Virus record (IMG/VR): IMGVR_UViG_3300042448_000164
Location: 1 to 28,107 of that record
From: a virus
DNA length: 28,107 nt
Direction: 5' to 3' (one strand)
A model generated the notes under the pieces. It saw nothing but the letters and a program-made list of their open reading frames with translations, was not told the origin of the DNA and did no database searches. The position numbers and the translations under genes were made by a program. How positions within the stretch are numbered: position 1 is the first letter of the stretch; every line of letters starts with the position of its first letter. Shown here in pieces: positions 20,402 through 28,107 of the stretch.

Positions 20402-20866
20402 ATGGAATTACAACAAATCTTCGAAACAACAAAAGAACAACGCATCGAGTTTACCCACCAATTAATTGAACGCTTAAACGCAGGGGAACTTGACCCGTTA
20501 AAAACACATCTTCAAGTTAAAGCCTTAGAGGATATGCTCGAAACACTAAAGGCAAACAAGGACTATAAAGATGCGGTATTACAAGCAGCCGTATTAAACG
20601 GCAAGGACTTCGAGTATATGAGTGCTAAGTTTAACATTCGCGAGGTCGGAGTTAAGTATGACTATACTAAATGCGAAAGTCCTGCATACGAGGAAATTAT
20701 GACCGAGTACAATAGTGCAGCTAAAGCCAAAAAGGATATGGAAGAGTTCCTAAAAAAAGTTCCGCATCAAGGACTTGATATTATTAACGGAGTTACGGGC
20801 GAGGTTACCAGAGTTTACCCACCTGCTAAGAGTAGCACAACAAGTGTAGCCGTATCCTTAAAGTAA
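20402..20866 (+). CDS. Hypothetical helical protein
   Basis: 154 residues from ATG 20402, preceded by the leader variant; the upstream frame from 20333 is not used. ELQQIFETTKEQRIEFTHQL, then IERLNAGELDPLKTHLQVKA and LEDMLETLKANKDYKDAVLQ form a helical bundle, followed by a strand region and a Ser/Thr-rich tail. It resembles phage proteins annotated only as coil-containing. Position between small regulatory genes and the tail module gives no further clue. Confidence 0.65.
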   Translation: MELQQIFETTKEQRIEFTHQLIERLNAGELDPLKTHLQVKALEDMLETLKANKDYKDAVLQAAVLNGKDFEYMSAKFNIREVGVKYDYTKCESPAYEEIMTEYNSAAKAKKDMEEFLKKVPHQGLDIINGVTGEVTRVYPPAKSSTTSVAVSLK

Positions 20867-20874
20867 TAAAAATA

Positions 20875-20967
20875 TTGTACTTCTTTGCAATTTGCTTACC
20901 TTTGGCAGCGTTATGCTACATAGGTGGGCATCTTGCTTATGAGATAATGTTAAAACTAAGAAAATGA
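20875..20967 (+). CDS. Tiny single-TM protein (30 aa, TTG start)
   Basis: From TTG 20875 it reads MYFFAICLPLAALCYIGGHL, then AYEIMLKLRK and TGA. The stop overlaps the next ATG as ATGA. The only in-frame ATG lies near the end, so the start codon is uncertain, but the hydrophobic sequence and the overlap argue for a real gene. Function unknown. Confidence 0.5.
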   Translation: MYFFAICLPLAALCYIGGHLAYEIMLKLRK

Positions 20968-21638
20968 CTTGGAACGATTTAACAGTTTGGCAGTACCAAC
21001 AGATTTACCCGATAGTTACAAAGCCTGAAAAGGATTGGACAACCTTAGATGTAGAAAGTAAGTTAGTAGGCATTTTGCATAACCTTACAGACACGCAAGT
21101 AGATAGCCTAAGCGTAGGGGAGTTTAACAAATTGAAGGTAACCCTTGACTTTTTAGATCATAAGATAGAAGGTAAGCCGGTTAAGTACACCGAAGTAAAC
21201 GGCAAACGTTACAAGTTTATTTATGATGTGCAGCAAATCAAAGCAGCCAGATACATTGAGACAAAAGTATTTAGTACGGACTTAGTAGGTAACCTACACA
21301 AGTTAGCAGCCTCAATGGTTATGCCACAACGCAAAACTTGGTGTGGTAAATGGGTCGATGATACCTACGATGCGGCAAAGCATAGCCAATATGCCGAGGA
21401 CTTACAAGGGGCTAATTTTATGCACGTTTATCAATCCATTGTTTTTTTTTATCAAGTATACAGAAATTGGATAGAAGTTTCTCAGGGTTATTTGGTTCAG
21501 GAAATGACGAACAAGGGAATGAGTTTGGAACAAGCGAAAGAGGTAGTTCAAATTTTATGCAGCACTTTGGATGGCAGTATTGCGCCAAATCTGTTGCCGA
21601 CCACGAAAATATCACAGTTGACCAAAGCTATGAGCTAA
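20964..21638 (+). CDS. Tail-assembly chaperone-like protein, zero-frame product
   Basis: 224 residues. Landmarks: MTWNDLTVWQYQQIYPIVTK at the start, YDVQQIKAARYIETKVF in the middle (about residues 88-104), LHKLAASMVMP, and HVYQSIVFFYQVYRNWIEVS at about 153-172. It lies upstream of the tail genes, where siphoviruses encode the gpG/gpGT-type chaperone. A T9 run (21442-21450) at codons 160-163 allows a -1 shift into a second frame (see next entry). The zero-frame C-terminus (YLVQEMTNKGMSLEQAKEVV, then QILCSTLDGSIAPNLLP) still looks protein-like. The chaperone call is an inference from the frameshift and position, with no family motif known to me. Confidence 0.65.
   Translation: MTWNDLTVWQYQQIYPIVTKPEKDWTTLDVESKLVGILHNLTDTQVDSLSVGEFNKLKVTLDFLDHKIEGKPVKYTEVNGKRYKFIYDVQQIKAARYIETKVFSTDLVGNLHKLAASMVMPQRKTWCGKWVDDTYDAAKHSQYAEDLQGANFMHVYQSIVFFYQVYRNWIEVSQGYLVQEMTNKGMSLEQAKEVVQILCSTLDGSIAPNLLPTTKISQLTKAMS
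21443..21449 (+). promoter_or_regulatory. U_UUU_UUU slippery site (programmed -1 frameshift)
   Basis: The zero-frame codons are GTT TTT TTT TAT, so GT[T TTT TTT]TAT fits the X_XXY_YYZ rule with X=Y=Z=T. A -1 slip continues as TTA TCA AGT in a frame with no stop until 21719-21721. The T9 homopolymer could also be a sequencing or assembly error. Confidence 0.65.
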
Positions 21639-21721
21639 CCACCATACAATTCTTAAATACCCTATCCTATCTAAAGGCTAAAGCCGATTACGATAAAGAG
21701 CAACATAGGAAACTTAAGTAG
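21449..21721 (+). CDS. -1 frame extension of the chaperone gene (GT-like part)
   Basis: 90 codons after the slip, giving a predicted fused product of 252 residues (162 zero-frame plus 90). A Gly/Ser/acidic linker (SFSGLFGSGNDEQGNEFGTS) is followed by a structured end: FMQHFGWQYCAKSVADHENI, then LTTIQFLNTLSYLKAKADYD and KEQHRKLK. A Phe-Gly-Trp stretch and a FLNxLxYLKxKADY helix look like a genuine conserved domain. I recall similar WGWY plus L-x-x-LSY-x-K-x-K ends in Bacteroidota phage proteins. There is no good start codon of its own; TTG 21467 has no convincing leader. A fused expression is therefore more likely. Confidence 0.65.
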   Translation, partial: LSSIQKLDRSFSGLFGSGNDEQGNEFGTSERGSSNFMQHFGWQYCAKSVADHENITVDQSYELTTIQFLNTLSYLKAKADYDKEQHRKLK

Positions 21722-21742
21722 CCCTGCCATTTTTGGTGGGGT
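21721..21742 (+). terminator. Hairpin after the chaperone genes, possible terminator
   Basis: GCCCTGCCA (21721-21729) and TGGTGGGGT (21734-21742) form 9 pairs (including three or four G-U) around a TTTT loop, then TAGTTATTTTTAG. The hairpin begins at the last base of the -1 frame stop. It may end or attenuate transcription before the tail genes. Confidence 0.5.
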
Positions 21743-21776
21743 TAGTTATTTTTAGACCTTCCTTATATTTATTAGC

Positions 21777-22442
21777 GTGAGTATATCGAAAGCACAAATA
21801 CAAGCGTTAAGGGATAGCTTTATACAAAGCTTAGGCGGTAGCTTTGATAAGTACAAGCCAGGAGAACTTCCCGTTTTAGAAGATACTTTAGCTTTATATG
21901 GTAAAGCCTTTAACGATAAGATTACCGAAATACTTGACAAGGAAAATATTACGAGTTCTGGAAGATTGGCAGAACCGGCTTTGCCTATCATTACAAAGTT
22001 TGGCACGGGTTACATTTTAAGCCTCGGTTATGAACCAGGAAGCGAAGCATCTAAATACTATGACTTTGTAAACAAAGGGGTAAAAGGTACAAAGAACGAG
22101 AAAGCAGACAATAAAACACCTTACGCTTTTAAGGGAAATAAAAAAGCCGTTCCGGTAAGTTCAATAGAAAAATGGCTTAGTTACAATAAACTAAAGTCGG
22201 TATCGGTTAAAAAATATACAAAGCTTGGAACTGAAGCAAAGGCAATAGAAGGCAAGAAGTCCTTAGCCTTTTTAATTGCTCGAAGTATACATAGGAAAGG
22301 TTTAAAATCTACACGCTACTTTGATAGAGCGGTAGCGCAAATATTTAATAAAGAATTTATTGAGAATATAGCAATCGCAGTAGGTGGCGATGTGCAAATT
22401 CAAATCAAACAAGCAATCAATGGCAATAACAATAACAAGTAG
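21777..22442 (+). CDS. Connector/tail-completion-like structural protein
   Basis: 221 residues from a GTG at 21777. Residues about 60-70 read ITSSGRLAEPALPI, recalling the SGxL motif of HK97-gp10-like tail-completion proteins, then YILSLGYEPGSEASKYYDFV and TPYAFKGNKKAVPVSSIEKW. The C-terminus has RSIHRKGLKSTRYFDRAVAQ, a helix often near the end of such proteins. A role as connector or tail-completion protein in virion assembly is suggested by the motif and by its place before the tail genes; the family is not certain. It overlaps the next start by 23 bases. Confidence 0.6.
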   Translation: MSISKAQIQALRDSFIQSLGGSFDKYKPGELPVLEDTLALYGKAFNDKITEILDKENITSSGRLAEPALPIITKFGTGYILSLGYEPGSEASKYYDFVNKGVKGTKNEKADNKTPYAFKGNKKAVPVSSIEKWLSYNKLKSVSVKKYTKLGTEAKAIEGKKSLAFLIARSIHRKGLKSTRYFDRAVAQIFNKEFIENIAIAVGGDVQIQIKQAINGNNNNK

Positions 22443-23634
22443 TCCTGCACCTTATTCTTCTATGCACGATAACTTATGGTTCGTATCAAGTTCTACTAAT
22501 AGCGGAACTACAAACTTTAAATTCGTTTATGATGTTTATATAAACGGCAGCCAGGTAATACGTTCTAAAGTATTTCCTGCTCCAAGTGCAGAAGGTAGCT
22601 ATGGGGTGTTCAACGCATCTCCAATGGTAAGAAGTTTTGTTACTAACTACTTCGAGCCTTCAGGTAACTCAATACTTGTAGCATCAAATGATAAGATCAA
22701 AGTAGATTACCAAGTAAGGATAGGCGAAGAGGTAAGCGGTGTTACAACTACAAACTTAGCATCGGGCAGCTATTCGGCTTACAACTTTGTACCGCCATTG
22801 TTTGCTGACGTATTCTTAACAAAGAACCAAACACCTTTGGTGCTATCGGACTATTACGATAATTTACTATTAGAAAACTTTACCGATGATTTCTTAACGG
22901 AAAGAGATACAGACGAAATAACCCTTGAATACGGAGATAACTTTTACATTACCTTCCTTAGAATTGCAACGGGTGGTTATTCGGCTTGGGTAGAAGTATT
23001 AGGGCAAGGCGATGTGGTTACTAATACTGTATCTGGTAACATAACCTTAAGCGGTCAATTTAATATGTTTAACCTACAAGCAGGACACATAAACGATTGG
23101 GCATCTGGCACGATTATAGATGAGAATACTTACGGCTATAATTTTTATTTAAAAAGAGGTGGCGCACAAACAAGGGTAATTAAGATTAAGCATAAGTGCT
23201 ATCCTAAATACCAACAATTCAACTTAGAGTTCCTAAATAGGCTTGGCGGTTGGGACACTAAAAAGTTTGCCCTTGTTAATAGAAGGTCAAGCGAATACCA
23301 AAGAGCATCATACAGGCGAAGCGATTGGCAGCTTGTAGGTGGACAAATGACAAACATAGATGGATATAACAGATATAACGAAACAACTTTCAACTATGCT
23401 ATTCAGCATAAGGATAAATATAGGCTTACTTCTGATTGGGTTAGCGAACAAGATTATTCGTGGTTGGCTCAGCTTGTATCAAGTCCTATTGTTTATATGG
23501 AGGTTCTTGGTGCTTATTTCCCTGTTACCATAAGTACAAGCAATTACGAGTACAAGTTAGAAAGTGCAGATAAACTATTTAACTTTGAGATTGAAGTAGA
23601 AGTAGGAAAATACTTAACAAGCCAATTCAGATAA
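22420..23634 (+). CDS. Tail structural protein
   Basis: 404 residues from ATG 22420 (upstream in-frame codons overlap the previous gene). A beta-rich sequence: MAITITSSPAPYSSMHDNLW, FKFVYDVYINGSQVI, SAYNFVPPLFADVFLTKNQT, RGGAQTRVIKIKHKCYPKYQ, FNLEFLNRLGGWDTKKF, SEYQRASYRRSDWQL. I recall proteins with this start and the LNRLGGWD stretch in tail modules of Bacteroidota phages, usually annotated as unknown. Coupled to the next gene by TAATG. A tail-tube or distal-tail role is inferred. Confidence 0.7.
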   Translation: MAITITSSPAPYSSMHDNLWFVSSSTNSGTTNFKFVYDVYINGSQVIRSKVFPAPSAEGSYGVFNASPMVRSFVTNYFEPSGNSILVASNDKIKVDYQVRIGEEVSGVTTTNLASGSYSAYNFVPPLFADVFLTKNQTPLVLSDYYDNLLLENFTDDFLTERDTDEITLEYGDNFYITFLRIATGGYSAWVEVLGQGDVVTNTVSGNITLSGQFNMFNLQAGHINDWASGTIIDENTYGYNFYLKRGGAQTRVIKIKHKCYPKYQQFNLEFLNRLGGWDTKKFALVNRRSSEYQRASYRRSDWQLVGGQMTNIDGYNRYNETTFNYAIQHKDKYRLTSDWVSEQDYSWLAQLVSSPIVYMEVLGAYFPVTISTSNYEYKLESADKLFNFEIEVEVGKYLTSQFR

Positions 23635-25688
23635 TGATTAGTACCGAGATATACGTAGAAGAGCAGAAGATTGATCTATTGCAGGATATATCTACCGAGT
23701 TTACTTATGCCATTGACGATGTAAGTGAGTTCGGTAGTCGCAATACTTCTTATAGTAAAACAATTAGCGTTCCAGGAACGGCAAACAATAACCTTGTATT
23801 TGGGTACATCTTTGAACTTAACAACGCTAACTTTACGGATAATACCTTACCAAACGTAGGGTATAACTTTAACGTAACTAAACAAGCGAACTGCAAAATT
23901 TTTATTGATAAGGTGCAAATATTCAAAGGCACTTTACGAATATTGGAAATAGTTATTGACAAAGAAACTATTGAATACCAGTGTAGCGTTGTCGGGGAAC
24001 TTGGTGGCTTTATTAATCAGTTAGGCAATAAGCGTTTGGAAGATTTAGATTTTAGTGCTTACAACCATACTTATAGCGTAGCCAATATTAGTGCGAGTTG
24101 GGATAACGCAGGGGGTTCTGGCTATTACTATCCTTTGATTGATTACGGAAACGTAAGTACGGGAACATACGGAACACTTAAAAAGGACTTTCAATACACA
24201 ACGTTTAGACCTGCTTTGTATGTAAAAGAGTATATGCAAAAGATATTTGCAGGAACAGATTATACTTTTAGTTGCCCGTTCTTTGATACTGCTTTATTCA
24301 AGCGTTTAATTATACCGCATAACCAAACAAACATAACAACGCTAAACAATACAAGCCTTAACGCAGCAGCCAAGCTAATAACAATAAACACAAACCTAAG
24401 TCCTTATGTAGAATATACAATGGTTACCGCAGGTAGCTTTACACTTGACGGGTTAGGGCAGTTATTTACTTATGGAAGCGGTGTAACAATTACAACCGAT
24501 ATAAAGGTTTTATTAAGGGGCAACGTTACCTTTTACAATCCACCATTACCAAACTATTCTGTTATACTTAAAAAGAATAACATTGAAATAGGCAGACAAG
24601 ATTTTGATGCAAGTGTAAGTAACTTTATGAATTGCGAGTTCACTGTTAGCGGAGTAACCTTTGCTAATACTGACACAATGCAAGTTGAGATATTAGGAAA
24701 CGGCATTATCCTGGATATAACTTTAGGAGAAATAGGTGTTACTACAAGCACACCTACACAAGTGCAGGTAAACTTAGGAGAAACAATTAAGGTAAACGAT
24801 ACAATCCCAAAAGGTATATTTCAAACTGATTTCTTTTTAAGCATTGTTAAGATGTTTAATCTTTACGTCTATGAGAATAAGTTTAACGACAAGGAACTGG
24901 TTATTAGTCCGTATGTGGACTTTTATCCTGAAGTATCGGCTAATGCAGAAGATTGGACTAACAAAGTAGATAGAGCAAAACCTATAAGCATAAAGCCAAT
25001 GAGCGAGATTAACGCTCGTTACTATAACTACAAGTTTAAGGCTGACAATGATTTCTACGGAGAAAACTACCGCAAGAAGTACACCGAAGGCTATGGAGAT
25101 TTTATTTATGATACCGAGTTTGATTTTGTAAAAGAAACCGACACTTTAGAAGTTATATTTGCTGCATCTGTATTGTTTCAGCAAACAGGACAAGACAAAG
25201 TATTCCCTGCAATCTATAAGAAGTCAAATACAAATAGCGCAGAAGATAGAATGGATAGCATTATTCGTATAATGCAAACAAAGAAGATTACCGGTGTAGC
25301 AAGTTGGAATATTATGAACACAACTACTAACTTGGCTACTTATACAAGCTATGGTTACGCAGGACACTTAGATGACCCTATTAACCCTACTAATGACATT
25401 AACTTTGGCGCACCTAAAGAACTACAATTTAACCCTAATAGTTACCCAAGCACAAACGTATTTAATGCCTTTCATAGTCCTTACATTGCTGAAATAACAA
25501 GCAAGGATAGTAAGCTATTAACGTGCTTTGGTTTATTGGATATTATAGACATTTTCAATTTAGATTTTAGTAAATATGTATTTATAGACGGGGTATTGTT
25601 TAGGCTTAATAAAGTCGAGAACTTTAACCCAATGGAATACAACACTACTAAATTATCATTCCTTAAAGTAATAGAAACTTCATACTAA
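23634..25688 (+). CDS. Large tail protein (baseplate/tail-tip-like)
   Basis: 684 residues. Begins MISTEIYVEEQKIDLLQDIS, then TEFTYAIDDVSEFGSRNTSY with SKTISVPGTANN (about residues 20-52). Further landmarks are FIDKVQIFKGTLRILEIVI, IPKGIFQTDFFLSIVKMFNL, NKFNDKELVISPYVDFYP and FSKYVFIDGVLFRLNKVENF at the end. The order of a binding-type N-terminus, beta-sandwich middle and FIDGVxFRLxKxxxFNP end resembles tail-tip proteins seen before the tape measure in Bacteroidota phages. It ends in a TAATG overlap with the tape-measure gene. A distal tail or tip role is inferred. Confidence 0.7.
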   Translation: MISTEIYVEEQKIDLLQDISTEFTYAIDDVSEFGSRNTSYSKTISVPGTANNNLVFGYIFELNNANFTDNTLPNVGYNFNVTKQANCKIFIDKVQIFKGTLRILEIVIDKETIEYQCSVVGELGGFINQLGNKRLEDLDFSAYNHTYSVANISASWDNAGGSGYYYPLIDYGNVSTGTYGTLKKDFQYTTFRPALYVKEYMQKIFAGTDYTFSCPFFDTALFKRLIIPHNQTNITTLNNTSLNAAAKLITINTNLSPYVEYTMVTAGSFTLDGLGQLFTYGSGVTITTDIKVLLRGNVTFYNPPLPNYSVILKKNNIEIGRQDFDASVSNFMNCEFTVSGVTFANTDTMQVEILGNGIILDITLGEIGVTTSTPTQVQVNLGETIKVNDTIPKGIFQTDFFLSIVKMFNLYVYENKFNDKELVISPYVDFYPEVSANAEDWTNKVDRAKPISIKPMSEINARYYNYKFKADNDFYGENYRKKYTEGYGDFIYDTEFDFVKETDTLEVIFAASVLFQQTGQDKVFPAIYKKSNTNSAEDRMDSIIRIMQTKKITGVASWNIMNTTTNLATYTSYGYAGHLDDPINPTNDINFGAPKELQFNPNSYPSTNVFNAFHSPYIAEITSKDSKLLTCFGLLDIIDIFNLDFSKYVFIDGVLFRLNKVENFNPMEYNTTKLSFLKVIETSY

Positions 25689-27430
25689 TGGCACAAGAGA
25701 ACGTAGGTATAAATATAACAGTCGGCGGTAACCAAGACCAAGCTTTAGGCTCGTTAAAAGCGCAGCTAAGAGAAGCAACCGCTGAGGTAACAAAACTATC
25801 CGAGCAGTTTGGAGCAAGTAGCAAAGAAGCCGTAAACGCAGCAAAGAGGGCAGCCGAACTTAAAGACCAAATCGGAGATGCTAAGAGTTTAATTGATGCC
25901 TTCAATCCAGATGCTAAGTTCAAAGCCTTAACTGCATCGCTTAGTGGTGTAGCCGGTGGCTTTAGTGCTTTACAAGGTGCAACTGCTTTATTTGGTAAGG
26001 AGAACGAGGACTTGCAGAAAACTTTACTTAAAGTAAATTCTGCTATGGCTTTATCTCAAGGCTTACAAGCAGTAGGGGAAAGCATAGATAGTTTTAAGCA
26101 ATTAGGTACAGTTATTAAAACGCAGGTAGTAAGTGCATTCTCTACTTTAAGAGGGGCTTTAATCGCAACAGGTATTGGTGCTTTGGCAATCGGCATTGGT
26201 TTAGTAGCTGCTAACTTTGACAAAGTAAAGAAGGCGGTTTTAAATTTAGTGCCAGGACTTGCACAAGTTGGAACTTTCTTTAGCAATATCATTACAAAAG
26301 TTACGGACTTTGTAGGTGTTACATCACAAGCAGAACGTGCTTTGGCTTCTTTAGAGAAAACAACAAAGCGTGGTAACGAAGGTATTGAGGCAAGAATTAA
26401 AGTGCTTACTGCACAAGGTGGAAAGGAGAAGGAAATATACGAATTATCTAAACAACAAGGAGAAGCAGAACTTAACTTTTTAAGGGCAAAGCTAAAAACT
26501 AAAGAAGGGCTAACTGATGAGGAACTTAAGAAGTTTAGAGGTTTAAAAACCGAACAAGCCGTTTTAGATGCCCAGGAACAAAAGCGTATTAATGACGGAT
26601 TGAAAGATGCTGCTAAAGCTTCTGATGATGCAAGTAAAGAAGCTGCGGCAAAACGTAAGGCAGAAAACGATAAGAAATTAGCAGAAGATAAACAATTTTC
26701 TCAGGACTTATTAAAAAACCAACAAGATAGAAGGAAGCTATTACAACAAGACAACTTAGTAAGCCAAAAGCAAGTTGCACAAGACGAAAAAGATGCAAAG
26801 GATAAAGCTAAAAAAGAGCAAGAAGCGTTAGATAATGAAAGGATAGCAGGTCAAATGAAGGTTATGTCCGTAACGACTAACTATGCTTTACAAGGTATAC
26901 AAACGCAACAAAATGCAGCAAATACCGAAAAGCAAATTGAAAAGCAAAAAACTGATGATAAGCTAAAAGAACTTGAATTACAAAAGCAAGGGGCTATGGC
27001 AGCCCTTGATGCCGTTGCAGGTCTTATAGACCAAAATAGCGTTGCAGGAAAAGCTATTGCAGTTGCTAAAGCGGTTATGTCTACTTATGAAGGTGCGACC
27101 AAAGCTTTAGGTGCTTATCCCCCACCATTCGGAGCGATTGCAGCAGCAGCCACAGTTGCAGCAGGATTGGTAAATGTTAAAAAGATTATTAGCACTAACA
27201 TACCTTCTGCAAAGGGAACTGGTAATGTAGGGGGTGGAGCAACTGCACCGAGTATAAGTTCGGCAGCACCAATAACACCACCACAACCACAAGCGGCAAC
27301 TACAAACCTAAGTAACCAAACAATTAACGCAATAGGCAACCAAGCCGTAAGGGCTTACGTTGTTGAGAACGATGTAACAAGTAACCAACAAAGGATTGCA
27401 GCTATTCAGCAAAGAGCAAGATTTGGTTAA
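25688..27430 (+). CDS. tmp: Tail tape-measure protein
   Basis: 580 residues. N-terminus with coiled-coil (LREATAEVTKLSEQFGASSK), then a hydrophobic helical segment (LIATGIGALAIGIGLVAANF, about residues 155-175), a long Lys/Glu/Gln/Ala coiled coil (about 225-430, KDAAKASDDASKEAAAKRKA and similar), a second hydrophobic patch (AIAVAKAVMSTYEGATKALG, with PPFGAIAAAATVAAGLVNV) and a Gly/Ser/Thr/Pro-rich end closing with AYVVENDVTSNQQRIAAIQQ. This is the usual form of a siphovirus tape measure, which sets tail length. By the usual scale of about 0.15 nm per residue it would give a tail of roughly 85-90 nm. It follows the tail-tip gene instead of preceding it. Confidence 0.85.
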   Translation: MAQENVGINITVGGNQDQALGSLKAQLREATAEVTKLSEQFGASSKEAVNAAKRAAELKDQIGDAKSLIDAFNPDAKFKALTASLSGVAGGFSALQGATALFGKENEDLQKTLLKVNSAMALSQGLQAVGESIDSFKQLGTVIKTQVVSAFSTLRGALIATGIGALAIGIGLVAANFDKVKKAVLNLVPGLAQVGTFFSNIITKVTDFVGVTSQAERALASLEKTTKRGNEGIEARIKVLTAQGGKEKEIYELSKQQGEAELNFLRAKLKTKEGLTDEELKKFRGLKTEQAVLDAQEQKRINDGLKDAAKASDDASKEAAAKRKAENDKKLAEDKQFSQDLLKNQQDRRKLLQQDNLVSQKQVAQDEKDAKDKAKKEQEALDNERIAGQMKVMSVTTNYALQGIQTQQNAANTEKQIEKQKTDDKLKELELQKQGAMAALDAVAGLIDQNSVAGKAIAVAKAVMSTYEGATKALGAYPPPFGAIAAAATVAAGLVNVKKIISTNIPSAKGTGNVGGGATAPSISSAAPITPPQPQAATTNLSNQTINAIGNQAVRAYVVENDVTSNQQRIAAIQQRARFG

Positions 27431-27465
27431 ATGATAACAATTTAAAACCCTTAATATTTAAGATT

Positions 27466-28050
27466 ATGGACTTACCTGTTTATTTATTAGACATTAGCGA
27501 GGATATGAATGACGATGCCGAGGTGGATTATGTGGCACTCGTAGACAGACCTGCTATTCAAAAGAATTGGAATGCCTTTAAAAACCAACAACGATTTGAA
27601 GTGGTTAGCGAAGATAAGCGTATTATTTCTGGACCTCTTATGCTTGCTGATGTACCTATTTTTCGCAGTGATGCTACTTACGGGGATTATTATGTGGTCT
27701 TTAGTAAAGATACTATTTTTAAGATTGCGCAAAAGTTTTTCAAAAGAGGCTATCAGTCAAACGTAAACTTGATGCACTCTCCTGAACAACAAGTAGAAGG
27801 GGTTACTATGTTTGAAAGCTTTATTACAGACGAAAGCCGTGGCATACAACCAATGAAGGGTTTTGAAGATGCGCCTGACGGCTCGTGGTTTGGTTCGTTC
27901 AAAGTAGATAACGAAGGTGTGTGGAACGATGTTAAAGAGGGCAAATTCAAAGGCTTTAGTGTAGAAGGGTTATTTACCTATAAGACAAAGCCAAGCAAAG
28001 AACAAGAACTTATGAATGCAATAAAGGAAATATTGCAACGAGTTAAATGA
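27466..28050 (+). CDS. XkdF-like prohead protease (peptidase S78_2)
   Basis: 194 residues. VDYVALVDRPAIQKNWNAF near the start (about residues 21-39), then RIISGPLMLADVPIFRSD, VNLMHSPEQQVEGVTMFESF with His103 or so as the likely base, GSWFGSFKVDNEGVWNDVKE and GFSVEGLF, where Ser is the likely nucleophile. The order matches the XkdF family of putative phage serine proteases. It cleaves the capsid or scaffold during maturation. The helical tail (KEQELMNAIKEILQRVK) is short. Start chosen at ATG 27466 behind TTTAAGATT. It follows the tape measure, an unusual order. Confidence 0.87.
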   Translation: MDLPVYLLDISEDMNDDAEVDYVALVDRPAIQKNWNAFKNQQRFEVVSEDKRIISGPLMLADVPIFRSDATYGDYYVVFSKDTIFKIAQKFFKRGYQSNVNLMHSPEQQVEGVTMFESFITDESRGIQPMKGFEDAPDGSWFGSFKVDNEGVWNDVKEGKFKGFSVEGLFTYKTKPSKEQELMNAIKEILQRVK

Positions 28051-28086
28051 TAAACAAAATCTTTTATTAATATTTAAACAAAAAGA

Positions 28087-28107
28087 ATGATGAACGCAAA
28101 AGATGCA
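28087..28107 (+). CDS. Start of the next head gene (scaffold- or capsid-like), cut by the window
   Basis: Seven codons, MMNAKDA, following AAACAAAAAGA; ATG 28087 or ATG 28090 could be the start. An MNAKDA beginning after an XkdF protease is reminiscent of the scaffold genes of such modules, but the visible part is too short to assign. Confidence 0.5.

Noticed and set aside
5000-25000. Minus-strand open frames
   Set aside because: All are short, lie opposite clear + strand genes, and show low-complexity or Cys/Leu-rich translations typical of shadows; no coherent minus-strand operon is visible.
1-28107. Integrase, excisionase, lysogeny repressor, tRNA genes, CRISPR or insertion sequences
   Set aside because: I looked for the usual motifs and repeats and saw none. 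Lifestyle therefore cannot be decided from this window; a tRNA search program would be decisive for tRNAs.

Overview
The window is a contiguous piece of a tailed, double-stranded DNA phage (or prophage-like) genome. The host is most likely a member of the Bacteroidota. Evidence for the host: several putative promoters carry the Bacteroidota -7 box TAnnTTTG, the clearest with a TTTG box about 22 bases upstream. Many start codons follow A-rich leaders instead of a Shine-Dalgarno sequence. One secreted protein has the signal-peptide end NA|Q that is common in that phylum. The DNA is AT-rich and every credible gene is on the + strand, often with ATGA or TAATG overlaps. A tape-measure gene and a probable frameshifted tail-assembly chaperone point to a long, probably non-contractile tail. 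No integrase or lysogeny repressor is visible, and I saw no tRNA gene or CRISPR array by eye.

Layout. 1-4248: the 3' part of a large modular tail-fibre gene and two small accessory genes. 4248-6919: a lysis cassette with a tiny membrane protein, a probable u-spanin, a LydA/holin-III-like holin, a two-TM lysine-tailed protein, a small outer-membrane-barrel-like protein, a GH24 endolysin and a second small holin-like membrane protein. 6923-8263: a DnaQ-fold exonuclease with a zinc ribbon, a short MazG/dGTP-diphosphohydrolase-like protein and a GNAT acetyltransferase. 8264-8508 is a regulatory gap with a hairpin, palindromes and a promoter. 8509-12724: DNA metabolism, with an ERF single-strand annealing protein, an HTH protein, a DnaA-domain-IV-only protein, a replisome-organiser-like protein carrying iteron-like repeats, a VRR-NUC nuclease and a sigma-like protein. 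12721-15241: small membrane and Cys-containing proteins, then an LpxA-like acyltransferase and two glycosyltransferases. 15232-16606: two HNH proteins around a conserved phage domain, and a tiny basic protein. 16603-18743: packaging genes ending in the small and large terminase. 18744-20967: a second promoter region and a string of very small genes. 20964-27430: tail module (frameshifted chaperone, connector-like protein, two large tail proteins, tape measure). 27466-28107: an XkdF-like prohead protease and the first codons of the next head gene. The tail module lies before the head protease, and no portal gene follows the terminase, so portal and capsid genes probably lie beyond the right edge.

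The signals most worth follow-up are these. (1) An approximately 100-nt leader or small RNA at 10451-10550 is made of two hairpins whose loops are perfectly complementary (a kissing-loop design). The second hairpin is a terminator ending just before an ATG. (2) A T9 run in the chaperone gene forms a U_UUU_UUU -1 frameshift site and opens a 90-codon downstream frame. (3) A hairpin arm covers the start codon of an HNH gene. (4) A surface-modification set (LpxA-like enzyme and two glycosyltransferases), together with a barrel protein in the lysis cassette, suggests the phage remodels the host envelope. Functional calls rest on motif recognition by eye; no database search was run.
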